The notes beneath the pieces were generated by a model. The model was not told the origin of the DNA and did no database searches. It saw nothing but the letters and a program-made list of their open reading frames with translations. From assembly GCA_022813625.1 (NCBI GenBank), contig JAKLMB010000006.1, positions 744,001 through 808,000 on the forward strand: 64,000 nucleotides of DNA. Direction: 5' to 3'. The stretch is from Aaosphaeria pasadenensis. Its lineage: Eukaryota; Ascomycota; Dothideomycetes; Pleosporales. The position numbers and the translations under genes were made by a program. Below, one piece after another: positions 23,648-33,839 of this stretch (position 1 is the first letter of the stretch; each line of letters starts with the position of its first letter).

Positions 23648-25654
23648 TCAATGCAAACCTTCGAGGCAAAAATTTTGAGATGTTGTCATGCGATGATCGG
23701 CGTTCAGGTCACACGTTCTCTGGAAAATCATTTGGAAATCCCTGTTGTGGTCAGCAAAGAGGCCAAAGCAAATACGTATGTATATCGTTACCAAATCGAT
23801 CGAATCGAAGTTTGACCAATCTACGCCATCTATCCATTCCCAAAATTCGTCGTCTACAATTCCCCTTGGTTCTGGTCGCATGGTGTGTTCAGAAGTCAAT
23901 TGTTGACTTAGGGTTGTTAGCGGATCGATCTATGCGGTTCTGATGGGGCGAACTTACTGAAGTTTTCGCAAGATGGGATATGCTTTCACACAGACGGGAC
24001 TGCTGACCTGTAGTTCCTTCATGCGGTCCATCGTAGCATCAATGGATTTGATATAATCCTCGTACTCGGGGAGGGTTGGAACACCAAGGAGACACGATGA
24101 TAACGCAACTGAAGCTTGCAGGGCATTGAAACTCGTCATGCCGTTCAGCAGCCAGCGATAACTTTTTAGCCGAGGAAGCTCGTAAAATTGGCGGTAGAGG
24201 TCCAGTAGAGCCACGCTGGATTCTATACATTTCTGTCTCGATTGTGTCCTGAACGTACCAGATCGCTGATGATGGAAAGGTTTATGGAGAAGCAGATAGA
24301 GTTGGTGTGCATAGGTTTGTAGGATGCACCAATGCGCATAGCTTGTTGTGTCAAGGATACTGGGCATCCCATCGATAAGAAAGGTCGAATCCCAATCTGT
24401 CTGCTCCTGTTGAATGGCAGCATCCAAACTGTTCAAAGCTGGCTCGTCGTTCAGCGACGTCCCGGAGAGATGAGAGCACACCTTGGTGGAAAGCTCGAAC
24501 AAACGTATCTTGAACTTCATAAGAGTCATTCGAGAGCCATGACCGGTCGTCCGAGGGACATCATCAGTGAGGTTACCGGTGTCGATTTCTGCAGGCACTG
24601 TAGCTGGGATTTTGAGGAGTCCAGATAAGTCTATATCACGGTATAGGATTGCTTGATACGTATGGAGCATCAGAATTCCCGACCACAAGCGATGACGCCG
24701 TTCCCTCTCTGTCTGGCCTAACCCTGGAGATGTTATATGGCATTTGAGTGCGATTCCTATGTTCAGAGCAATACCAAGGAGTGTCCAGCCTCTCTCGACA
24801 CCCTCGAGGTGGCAGATAGCGTATATCAATAGCAAAAGTGCTTCGAGGGTATTCAAATTGTGGTGGGTGAGGAATGAATCTTGAGCTAGACATGTTGTCG
24901 CGGCACGACGGAACTGGTTTGACAGATCAAGCACGCTCGCAGCCTGCTGTTGATGTCGAGAAATTTCATGTAGAATGGGATCGCCCTCGTCTAGGGTCAG
25001 CAATGTCAAACTGCACACCACGAATAGAAGCCCTAGCCAAGCAAGGTTGGTTTGCTCCGGCGACCTCAAGAAAGCCGTGTATTGCTGCTGGAAAGTCGAC
25101 CCATGGACGACATTGAACAAGGGAGATACATGCGTGAAAAATCTGGTTACGAGATAGTCACAGCACGATGCGGATGGCAGTATGCTCAGCAGTCCTTCGA
25201 TGGGACTTCTGGTGGCTGGCGAGAACGGGAAGCTTGTCTCAGGTCGTGTAGTAATGGTATCGATTGCTTCGTTCGTTGGACGCAATAAAACGTCGTCCCA
25301 ATGAAAACGAGAAGTCTGGCCATCTTCTCTCTGTGAGTCTAGATTGGTAGTTGGCACCACCTGTGGAGAAGGTAACAAAATAGATGAGACGGTCCTTGGA
25401 GTGCCTCGTGGATGGACCTGGGTGGTATCCGGATGTCGTATTTGATTGTGGCCTTGGGGAGTTATCTCTCCTGTAACCCTTGCATAGGTGCAAGCATCTC
25501 CGAGAGCGCGGCGTATACAGGTATTGCATGGCTTCCGACGATCGCAACGTAATTTTGAGCGTCTACAAGCTTCACAGCTTATAGGCTTCCGAATTCGCCG
25601 GGAAGCCGCGGAGGATCTTATAGCAACAGGAGAGTCCCTGTTATCAGATGTCAT
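23648..25654 (-). CDS. Zn2Cys6 fungal-specific transcription factor
   Basis: Exon 1 is 25654-23958 and exon 2 is 23906-23648, with a 51-nt intron (GTAAGT, GCTAAC branch, AAG acceptor), giving 651 residues. The binuclear zinc cluster is at the N-terminus with cysteines 27, 30, 37, 43, 46 and 55 (CX2CX6CX5CX2CX8C) in a basic context. The middle region (about 160-480) is helical and matches the fungal-specific regulatory domain, for example LLLIYAICHLEGVERGWTLLG and GLGQTERERRHRLWSGIL. Intron removal adds the segment DDEFWEWIDGVDW, typical of the acidic C-terminal ends of this family. It is divergent from the aminotransferase at 26013 across 358 bp and is the natural candidate regulator of the 23.6-33.4 kb block. 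A further C-terminal intron is possible after IDLV, so the last 45 residues are uncertain. Confidence 0.88.
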
Positions 25655-26012
25655 GATTTAAGGTGTCCGGTTGAGTGCATGCTGTGCTATTCGTGGTTGT
25701 TGGCCTGTCGGAGTTGAACATGAATGAGTAGAACGATTTACTAACGGCGGAGGTCGTGGTCACTTAAATCCGATGGCCACCAATGATCTCCGATCCGACT
25801 TAGTCTATCCTAGAAACGCAACTCCATGTAGATTTGCGTCCGTAGATCGGGGCTCTCTGGATGTTTGGTGTCATTTGATAATGGCTCAAATCATCCTTCA
25901 CATTTTGTATAGTTGACTGTAACTCATGTATTTTGCTACTTCAAAGTACAGTTCCCCAAACTGCAACGCGGACCTTCGCACACATTTCAGGGACCACTCC
26001 AAGCCATAGATC
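25655..26012. promoter_or_regulatory. divergent promoter: Zn2Cys6 gene / aminotransferase gene
   Basis: 358 bp between two divergently oriented start codons. It carries the direct repeat TCCGATG-N13-TCCGATCC at 25769-25796, the same architecture found upstream of the O-methyltransferase. Autoregulation plus activation of the aminotransferase is inferred. Confidence 0.5.
25769..25796 (+). promoter_or_regulatory. putative Zn2Cys6 binding element, copy A
   Basis: TCCGATG at 25769-25775 and TCCGATCC at 25789-25796 have a start-to-start distance of exactly 20 bp. Read on the other strand the half-site is ATCGGA, containing the CGG triplet preferred by zinc-cluster proteins, arranged as a direct repeat. 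Confidence 0.42.
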
Positions 26013-27589
26013 ATGACTACAGCAATATCATCTCGGGGCACTAGGATTGCTGCCCAGAGTCCACAATTCTTTGATATCCTTCAGGATCTTTGGGATCCTG
26101 TGACCAATCCTAATGGCTTCGTCAATATGGGATTAGCAGAAAATGTGAGTGCTCTGCCTACACTTCTCTCAGTCGAGTAACTCACATTGGCAGTCTTTAA
26201 TGCATGATGAGATGATCAAATTCTTGAACCACAAAGTCGGTTTCCGAACCCATTCATCATTAATCAGAGTTGTCCACTAAATAACCTTGCAGTCTTGGGC
26301 GGATTCTCATGCGTTGACCTACGGCGATGGCTTTTCAGGATCCGACAAACTCAAGGCCTCCCTTTGTCATTTTTTGAACCATCATTTCTCTCCTTGTCAA
26401 CTTATTGAACCTTCTCACATCGTGGCAACGGCGGGTGTTAGCAATGCTATCGAATGCTGCGCGTGGGCTCTTTGTGATCCTGGAGACTTCGTGCTTATTG
26501 GGCGTCCTTACTGGACTACCTTTAGGTCAATGTTTGGCGCTCGTGCAGGGTAATTTCTCGAATCCACGAAGGAATGAAGCTGACACTGATAGGGTTAATG
26601 TTGAAGAGGTCAGTTTTGGTTCCACGGATCCCTTCTCCGAGGAGGCATTAGTTCACTACAAGGACGCATATACGCGAGCGGAGAAAGAGGGCAAAACTAT
26701 CAGAGCAATCTTGTTATGCAACCCTCACAATCCACTTGGTATGTTTTCTTTGGGCCCCTTATACGATTGAACAGATCGTTGGGTCTGACGTTTTTGAATG
26801 CAATAGGACGATGTTACTCCAAAGAAGTGATACAGGGCTTCATGTCGTTTTGCCAAGAGAAGCAAATACATCTCATTGTTGATGAGATATATGCACTGTC
26901 GGTTTGGGAAAACCCGCAAATGACATCTGAAGTTGGGTTCATTTCGGCATTGGCCATTGATACCACGGGATTGATTGATTCTAACTTGTTACATGTTCTG
27001 TGGGGAATGAGCAAGGTGAGTTCTGTGATCCTTATCTAATGGCTTTTGTGATAACCTCGAAATCAGGATTTTGGGGCAACAGGCCTACGTATTGGATGCG
27101 TTATCAGTCAAGCTAACAAGGGCTTTTTGGATGCGTGCATCAGCATCTCGTAAGTTCACATGTCAGCACGTAGACCAACTGGGCCTGACTGTGTCTAGTT
27201 TGTTTAGCTTTCCATCCAGTCTGGCTGACAAGGCAATTGCGAATCTGCTAGCAGATCGTCAATTCACGGACGATTATCTTTTTCTATATCGGAAAAGACT
27301 CAAGGATCGTTATGATCATGTTACTTCGATCTTACAGCAGAACAGAATTCCCTACGAAGAATCGAACGCCACTCTCTTCATCTGGGCGAATCTCGGCGCG
27401 ATGGTCAAGAATAGCAAAACCACAGATGATGACATTCTCAAAAGATTAAGGCGGGAAAAACTTTACATCACCTCCGGAGTAGGTTATCGAAGTGAACAAA
27501 CGGGGTGGTTCAGAATAGTCTTTGCTCATTCGAAAGAATTGCTTGACGAAGGACTTCAACGTATGATCCGAGGGTTGTCTGATTTGTAA
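26013..27589 (+). CDS. PLP-dependent aminotransferase class I/II, ACC-synthase-like
   Basis: Seven exons (26013-26144, 26194-26235, 26293-26549, 26593-26738, 26807-27015, 27067-27149, 27199-27589) give 419 residues with continuous phase. Family signatures in order are NMGLAEN (about 38-44), LTYGDGFSGSDKL, SHIVATAGVSNAIE, LLCNPHNPLG (about 183-192), LIVDEIYALSVWENP, and GMSK followed by DFGATGLRIG, where K262 is the PLP lysine. The C-terminal GWFRIVFAH arginine would bind the substrate carboxylate. These fit the fungal ACC-synthase-like branch of fold-type I aminotransferases. True ACC synthase activity cannot be claimed; C-S lyase or aminotransferase action on a pathway intermediate is equally possible. 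Intron 2 uses a weak GTCGGT donor, and intron 5 falls directly after the PLP lysine. The gene ends 70 bp from the convergent EEP gene. Confidence 0.87.
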
Positions 27590-27658
27590 GATAATGTAGC
27601 GATTTTAGTCAGAATACGTCTCAATATAGTGATGCATCGAAGTCAAACAAGCTTTGAT

Positions 27659-29095
27659 TTAGATGGCGGCATATACAAAGCCGAGACTATCAACTTCGTC
27701 ACCACTATTGCCCAACGAACCAACAATAGAAAAGCCCGCTGGCGCATTGTAATCTACACAGTCACTCGTTTTGACTCCACTTGCAACGCTCTTGGATCCA
27801 CTAGTCCTCAGTTCCGCGTAGAAAATCCGTGTATTGCCATTCCTTTGCCCCTTGCAAAGTGTGGCACTTACAAGTTTCTCATTCGTACCAAGCGTTAACG
27901 TTGACGCGGTGCCACCTGTTCCGCCATGAGAAAATGTTTCCCCTGAAGCGAGCGACAGAGATACTCTATCGAGTCGGTTTGCCCCTTGTAGCGTTACAGA
28001 AGACACAGTTGGTTTCTGTACATTCGCCAGCAACGGAAGATCATTGTACCAACTTCCTGACTCGCTGCCAAAAGTACTACTGACGCGCCATTGCGGGCTG
28101 GATTTCCAATTGAAGTTTACCAATACGGGATTGTGATCGCTCAATATGTTCCCATCTTCTTGCAAGAACTTATTGCTCGCATACTCAAACGAAGTAGCCT
28201 GGAGTGTCACGGCTGGGGAGCCCCGGTACCAGACTTTGTCGACTGTTTCGCAGGCTGTTGTCGTGCTTGGGTTACTGCAAAGCAATGCATCTGTGCCTGG
28301 TTGCGGTGCCGTATTGGCGCGGACCAACTCAACCCACGGGTCCTTCATGCCGTTTTCTGTCGCAAAGACAGTGGGTATGTCACCAGAACGTGTATAGCGA
28401 GTGTTAGAGTCGCCAAATAACAACACAGAATTGCCAACAGAGTTGGCCTTGATGAAATCTGAAACTTGGCGGAGATTCGAAGCACGAGCTTTGAGATCAG
28501 CAGCAGTGGTTCCAGCATCAGCGTGAAGGTTATAGGCATCTACAGATATGCCAGGTGCGATATTGACACGCATGAATGTAAAGCCCTTTGGTGTGAGACA
28601 ATCTGCACTACTGCGCAAGGTGTTAGCTCTAATCTCCATCCCCAATGGTAGGAATTTGTGCTGCATACTCTACATTGCTGCATTCGTTCCACTTGACGCG
28701 TAGGAAAGAAGTGTATGGAAAGTTGCTTAGACTGTTGAGTCCACTTCCAAATGGCACCCCTCCGCTGGTTGGCGTCCTGTATGGATGATCATCGTGCTCA
28801 TAAAGCGCGGCATGAAAGTTCTAGTAACACCCATAATCAATATCCACATCTTCGAGATTAGGGCAATGGCGATACATACAAAGTCCTCTTGAACGTGTAT
28901 TAGTGAATAGTTGTATTGTGAAAATAGCTGACCGATGCGCGCCGTGTTCGTTGTCTTGTCACCCGGGACTTCGTTTCCGTTCAAGATCGGCGGAAGGCCC
29001 GCAACATTGAACGACAGGCTCGTGAAAGAGCCTGCAGTGTTCTGAGCGAGCGATTGGCCCAGGATCAATAGAATAGCACCAGAACGAACAAACAT
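27659..29095 (-). CDS. secreted EEP-family phosphodiesterase with C-terminal jacalin-like domain
   Basis: Exons 29095-28880, 28820-28669 and 28610-27659 on the minus strand give 439 residues. An N-terminal signal peptide is clear (FVRSGAILLILGQSLAQN). The endonuclease/exonuclease/phosphatase catalytic set is present: SFNVAGLP (Asn), HVQED (Glu), YNLHADAG (His), GDSNTR (Asp, Asn) and SDHNPV (Asp, His; about residue 280). The region from about 300 to the end, with FGSESGSWYND, HGGTGGTAS and alternating beta strands, looks like a jacalin-type beta-prism lectin. The substrate could be a nucleic acid, phosphoinositide or sphingomyelin; the fold does not decide. Splicing of intron 2 with GTATGC/CAG keeps phase and fuses NVD to SADCLTP. 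A TATATAA element lies about 56 bp upstream. Extracellular action is inferred from the signal peptide. Confidence 0.85.
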
Positions 29096-29791
29096 GTTGG
29101 GCAAGTTGGTCCTTCAGAGAGGATGGACCGATATGTCGCGATGTTTTCTCTTATATAAGGAGGAAAGCAATTGACTGACTCGGGACCGAGATACCAGGGC
29201 CGCTCACATGTGAAGTAACAAATGACATAGAGCTGCTATGCCATGCGCGGAACGGTATTGCCAATGCTGGTCATAGGACATTGTACGTTGTATATATTGA
29301 CACGGACAATTTACTGAATAGGAACAAGTAAATAGTGAATACAGTTAGCGCGAGTTTTAGTACGATCACCTATTAAATTGCCGATGCAGATTGATTTACG
29401 CTCTAACCTCCTTCCTGTTTAACTATGTCGAATTCATGCTTATTGCTCTCGATTTACTTCTACGAATATCAGGAATAAATAAAAACCCCTACAGGACTTA
29501 TTCAGAGAAAGTGCTATCTTCAATGTTGTGGAGAAACTTCTTTGCGGTTGTAGTTGTGCTGTACTTGACTACAACTCAGGGGTACTACACCACTACAAAC
29601 ACACTTTCCCCCAAATTTATCTAAGTAAACCTACACAACATTTTCGTGACTTGACCAAACACCTTTTGCAATCGCTGCCGTATTTTTAAATGGCAAAGGG
29701 AGTGTGGCCATTATCAATGCAAAGGCATATCGGCTGTCAGGTTGACTGCGGTATCCTGCTTGTCCTTCCCTTTCATTCTGCTCTCCATCTA
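29096..29791. other. EEP promoter and 3' flank of the MFS gene
   Basis: 696 bp of AT-rich intergenic DNA with only short frames that lack features. It includes the EEP TATA box. Confidence 0.55.
29151..29157 (-). promoter_or_regulatory. TATA box of the EEP gene
   Basis: TATATAA on the minus strand, 56 bp upstream of the start codon, within the palindrome CTTATATAAG. The short distance implies a short leader. Confidence 0.55.
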
Positions 29792-31662
29792 CTAAACTTC
29801 AGTCCTGTGCTGAACATCCTTCTCCTTGTTCTCATGGTCATCATCAGCCGTGACATCTATGTCTTCCCAGAAAGTGACAGAGATCCATGTCACTACCAGA
29901 AGCGCGGTTGCAACTATGAAGATAAGATGTTGAGTATCGAGATATGCGTGGTTGATAGCATCTCTGGCAACGGTTCCTGGGCGGTATGAAGCCTGTACGT
30001 CAAGGCTCCCGTAGATCTTGTCCACCATATGCTGTTCATCAGTCGGAAGATAAACGCTTAGCTTCTGCCTGAACATCGCAGTCCAGATGGCGGTTGCAAT
30101 TGCAGAGCCTGCACTCTTCCCTATATCAACGACAACCGACTCTACGGCAAGAAGTGCCGCTGTATGCTTTTGCGATACGGCCATAAGCGTCATTTGCTCA
30201 ATGGGGTACATCGTGCCGCCCCCAAAGGCAATCAGGATCTTGCAGACGATCATCAAGCTGAGTGGTGTGAATGATGGCTTGAACGCAATCATCATGCCCT
30301 GTCCTAATATGAAGAACGGGATACCAAGAACTAGTGTCCACATCTTGATTCGTCCATAGTACCTCAAGGCAAGGCCTAAGACCAGCGTCCAGAACGAGGA
30401 GCCTATATAGTAAATGTTTTTGATGTATGCGGCTTGAGTCGTAGTCTGATCGAAGACTACAATAAGCATCGAGTAAATGTACGCCGAGCAAATAAACTCT
30501 GACGTGTAGAGCGAGGCAGCCATGATGTTGGTCCAAAGTACAGTAGGATGCTTCATCAAAGTCCATGGTAGAAAGCTTGAGGGAGCTAGATAGGCCTCAT
30601 ACAGAGCGAAGGCGATGACGAGGAGACCTCCAAATATGAAGAAGCAAATGACTAATGCCGATCGCCATCCATCCGGCTGATAGGAATAGATACTGAGGGG
30701 CAGTATGAGTAGGCTGAGCCCAGTGCTGAGAATCAGCAGACCAATAACGTCGAATTCCCTGAGGTAATAGGCAATGGTGCTTCTAAGACGCCGTTCTGTC
30801 TCTGGTTGTTGTGCGGCGTTGGATTTCGATTCTGTGCCATGGAATTTGAACAGCAGAGCAATGACCGGGGCACAAACGACCGGTATAACAATGCAACATA
30901 TCCCAAAGCCCCATTCGAATGTTAGGGATTTCAAAATGCTAGTTGCCAAGGGACCGGAGGCCCAAATCGATATGAGTGATGGTGACCAAATGATACCGAA
31001 CATGAGAGCTCTGTTCTTCCCTGGAGATGAATCTGCAATGAATAGAACCAGGCTGAATTGGATACCATAGTAACCGACGTAGAAGAAGACCTGAGCGGCG
31101 CAGTACATCGCAACGTTCTGGCAAGTAGCCATCAGAATGGTGCCAAGGGTAGTGAAGAGAACCATCAAGGTAAGACCTTGTGGCCTACCCCAGCAATCAA
31201 GCAGCTTTGCATATGGAAGCTTGATGATTCCACTAACAATGTTGGCGATTATATTGGTCGTCGCACTGAGTGCATGCTTGTTGAAGTTGCTCATGACATA
31301 CGGAGTAAGTACATCGAAGGTACTCCTCAAGAGGCCGAGGATGAAGACCATGCACCAAATACTATGGTTCAGTCAGCACGAAGATCTGCATTGATGAGTA
31401 TGTTGATAGAACCCTACAATATATGAATGAGAATTTGCTGGTTTCGAGTCAATGACAACTTCGCCTTGTTGCCATCGTTTAGGGCAATCTCCTGGGAGGT
31501 CCCGGTTACGTGCTTCAGATCGTCCGAGGATGATGTCAGGTGCTTTTGACCGGGTTGGGGTTCTTTGCCAGTGTTACTTTCTACATGAATCACATTTGGT
31601 GTAGTGCTTCCTTCACGGTACAGCCGAATTTTTCGCGTGAGTCGTTTCACCGAGAACATCAT
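29792..31662 (-). CDS. MFS transporter, siderophore-iron-transporter (Arn/Sit) type
   Basis: Exons 31662-31418 and 31361-29792 give 604 residues. The intron uses a GTAGGG donor, GCTGAC branch and TAG acceptor, with the phase kept. Residues 1-80 are a polar cytosolic tail. About 12-14 hydrophobic helices follow, with the MFS loop LLDCWGRPQG between helices 2 and 3. The C-terminal tail is polar. The overall length, with long N- and C-terminal tails, and the region LAVESVVVDIGKSAGSAIATAIWTAMF resemble fungal siderophore-iron carriers, which have 14 spans. The substrate cannot be read from sequence; export of the pathway product is an alternative. It is divergent from the O-methyltransferase. Confidence 0.85.
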
Positions 31663-32536
31663 CGTCTCAAGCGATAGAAGCTAATTGAATAGGTGTGCCA
31701 GTCACTGAACAGTGACCCGTTGAGACCGAAAAGAGAAAGCAAGTGCGCGAGAGCAGCCAAGGTAAAAGGACTAGGAGACAGGTTATGCGTCTGGAAACGA
31801 CCGTCTTCTGGCTGGATTTTATCAGATCTTTCTCATCGCCTTTTAAGGTGAAGAGTATCATGTCGGGGATGAATACATAAAATTTCTTTCACTAGAAACC
31901 CCACACTGACCCATACCAATACCCACCACAGCTGAATCTGATAACCAGCTCACATGATGGTGCCGAAAAAAGGGGATAGGTTTCTTTCCAGTAAGCAATA
32001 GCTCTGCTGGGGGCCCAAGCTATACTTCATACACATCATACTGGTGGCTCTTTGAGCATCTTCTGCCCGAGGACTCCACTGTAAGGGATCAAGTTTAACA
32101 AATATCAGTAATAGAATCTTTGAACACTCACCATCGGTAGCAAATCAAGTCTCGAACTGGCTCCAGATCCATTTTTATGGTTCGGGCTAGCATTTGATGA
32201 GTTGGTAGTTGAGCCTCCGATGACAACTCCGATGTCTCCGGGCCATGTCCGATCCCTGCATAACGTTGCAACGACGCTCAAGGAGGGTCCTATACGAAAA
32301 TTTTGATCCACAAGAGATGTCAATCTAGATCTGTTAAGATAAGGATTGGTCATCGCCGACTTCGCTGGAATCATGGAGGAAAGTGGTCGCTCCAGTGACT
32401 CCTGGACGCGCAAATCTAGGAGGGCCTGCTGCGCATGGAAAGCCCCTAATCTTGAGCCATTATATATATCTACAAGGTGATCCAAATTATCAGGATGAAG
32501 CCTCATCTCTAGGCGACACAATTTGGGTTCTTCAAT
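31663..32536. promoter_or_regulatory. divergent promoter: MFS gene / O-methyltransferase gene
   Basis: 874 bp between the two start codons. It carries three TCCGAT elements (32216, 32228, 32248), of which the last two repeat the 20-bp spacing of copy A. A candidate small minus-strand gene (31950-32602) overlaps most of the region, so promoter and coding functions may coincide here. Confidence 0.4.
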
Positions 32537-32602
32537 ATGGCGTCTTCGAATACCACTGAGAAAGTCGGGTCCTATGTTTGGCACGGGGTAAGGCTCTGGC
32601 AT
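31950..32602 (-). CDS. candidate small spliced gene, unknown function
   Basis: A minus-strand open frame runs to a clean GTGAGT donor. A 53-nt intron (32131-32079) has a TACTGAT-like branch and ACAG acceptor, and phase is kept into a 43-codon exon ending in a stop at 31950. Starting at the ATG at 32602 gives 199 residues; the ATG at 32506 gives 167. The first choice would overlap exon 1 of the O-methyltransferase on the opposite strand, so 32506 is more likely. Segments such as LVDQNFRIGPSLSVVATLC and DIGVVIGG look protein-like, but no family is recognised. It may be a gene remnant or a chance frame. The proposed regulatory repeats lie inside it, and the I-G pairs are encoded by two of them. 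Confidence 0.28.
32228..32255 (+). promoter_or_regulatory. putative Zn2Cys6 binding element, copy B
   Basis: TCCGATG at 32228-32234 and TCCGATCC at 32248-32255 have the same half-sites, order, strand and 20-bp spacing as 25769-25796. A further TCCGATG starts at 32216. It lies about 280 bp upstream of the O-methyltransferase start. Confidence 0.42.
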
Positions 32603-33356
32603 CACCTATCACTCGACTACCAAGTACCTAATAACATAAATTTACAGGATGGTAGAGAGGAAGCTGTACTGAATCACGTCCTTCAGCACCCGAATATTGA
32701 GAAAATGAGAGCGAACCCTTCAGCTATCCTTTCAGAGATCGACCAATGGGTGGAAGACAACAAGATACTGATGACGATTGGGCCGGTCAAAGGAAACCTG
32801 GTCACGGATGTTATAGTCCGTTCCAAGCCAGAAGTGATGGTTGAGCTGGGCTGCTATATTGGCTATTCCGCCATTAAGTTTGGGGCCGCGGTCAGAGCTG
32901 CTGGAGGTAAACAATACTTCAGTTTGGAAAGCAATGCTCGATACGCTGCAATCGCTTCGACTCTAGTTGAGCTTGCTGGATTGAAAGACTTTGTCAAGAT
33001 CGTAGTCGGCTCAAGTTCTGAGTCTTTACAGAATTTGGATATCACTGAGTTTGCTCCCAAGATTGGCCTGCTGTTTATCGATCACGCCGAAAGCCTGTAT
33101 CTGACTGATCTCAAGATCGCAGAGTCCAGGAGCCTTTTGGACGAAAACTCATATGTCATTGCGGATAATGTCAGAGGCCCTGATTCTAGGAGCTACCTTG
33201 ACTGGGTCAATGGCGAATCCCCTCGGTCTAGATATAAGTCCGAGTTGGTGGACTTTGTTTTGGCTACAGGCGACCCTGTGAGTGAAAAATCGACATAGTT
33301 ACTTTGACAGCTCTAACATCTCTCAGGACGGAATTATTTTCTCTCGACAGCTTTAG
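32537..33356 (+). CDS. catechol-O-methyltransferase-like SAM-dependent O-methyltransferase
   Basis: Exons 32537-32587, 32648-33277 and 33327-33356 give 236 residues. VWHG joins DGREEAVL, and the last exon adds DGIIFSRQL. The Rossmann core shows VMVELGCYIGYSAIKFG (motif I), FSLESNARYAAIA (motif II acidic residue), FIDHAE and YVIADNV, the latter two holding the Asp/Asp/Asn metal ligands of COMT. In mammalian COMT the third motif is D-H-W-K; here it is D-H-A-E, so the catalytic lysine is replaced by glutamate. Length and gene structure are otherwise intact. It may methylate an unusual substrate, or have reduced activity. It is divergent from the MFS carrier and carries the shared TCCGAT repeats upstream. 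Confidence 0.87.
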
Positions 33357-33839
33357 TTTATGTTATCGTTGAGGTGTTATCATAGTGGATATTTCGGATC
33401 AAACAATTTGGGTTGTGTGCATCGCGCCTTCCATATGTGGAACCCATGGGCATTGCTTGTACATCGTGATACCTCACTTTACGATGTCCCCAACATCACC
33501 CTCCCTTCTCGAAAGGGCGGCACGATACTGCGCTAATCACAAGCTTCACTTTCGAATGGACACCGCTATATCTGAATCTAGTCTATCCTATATCCTGTTG
33601 AAGCTGGCTAGAGCCTCAATCTCACCTTCGTGATCCGTCGATAAGTTCGTCACCGCTCTACTCTTCACTACAGTATTCTGCCTACTTCCTCATTAATCGA
33701 CCTCTTCTCTTATATGATTCTTTCATCGCTTCTCATTAGGCCTGTCCCCTCCTTCCTCCCCAATCTGCCACATATTCGTCTCTAAGCCACATACGAAGGA
33801 GCATTTCTACAAGTTTGATTGCCAGCGGAAACGTCGAAC
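33357..33839. other. intergenic, no gene seen
   Basis: 483 bp between the O-methyltransferase and KAR5-like gene. It is C/T-rich from about 33600, consistent with a leader for the next gene. Confidence 0.55.
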
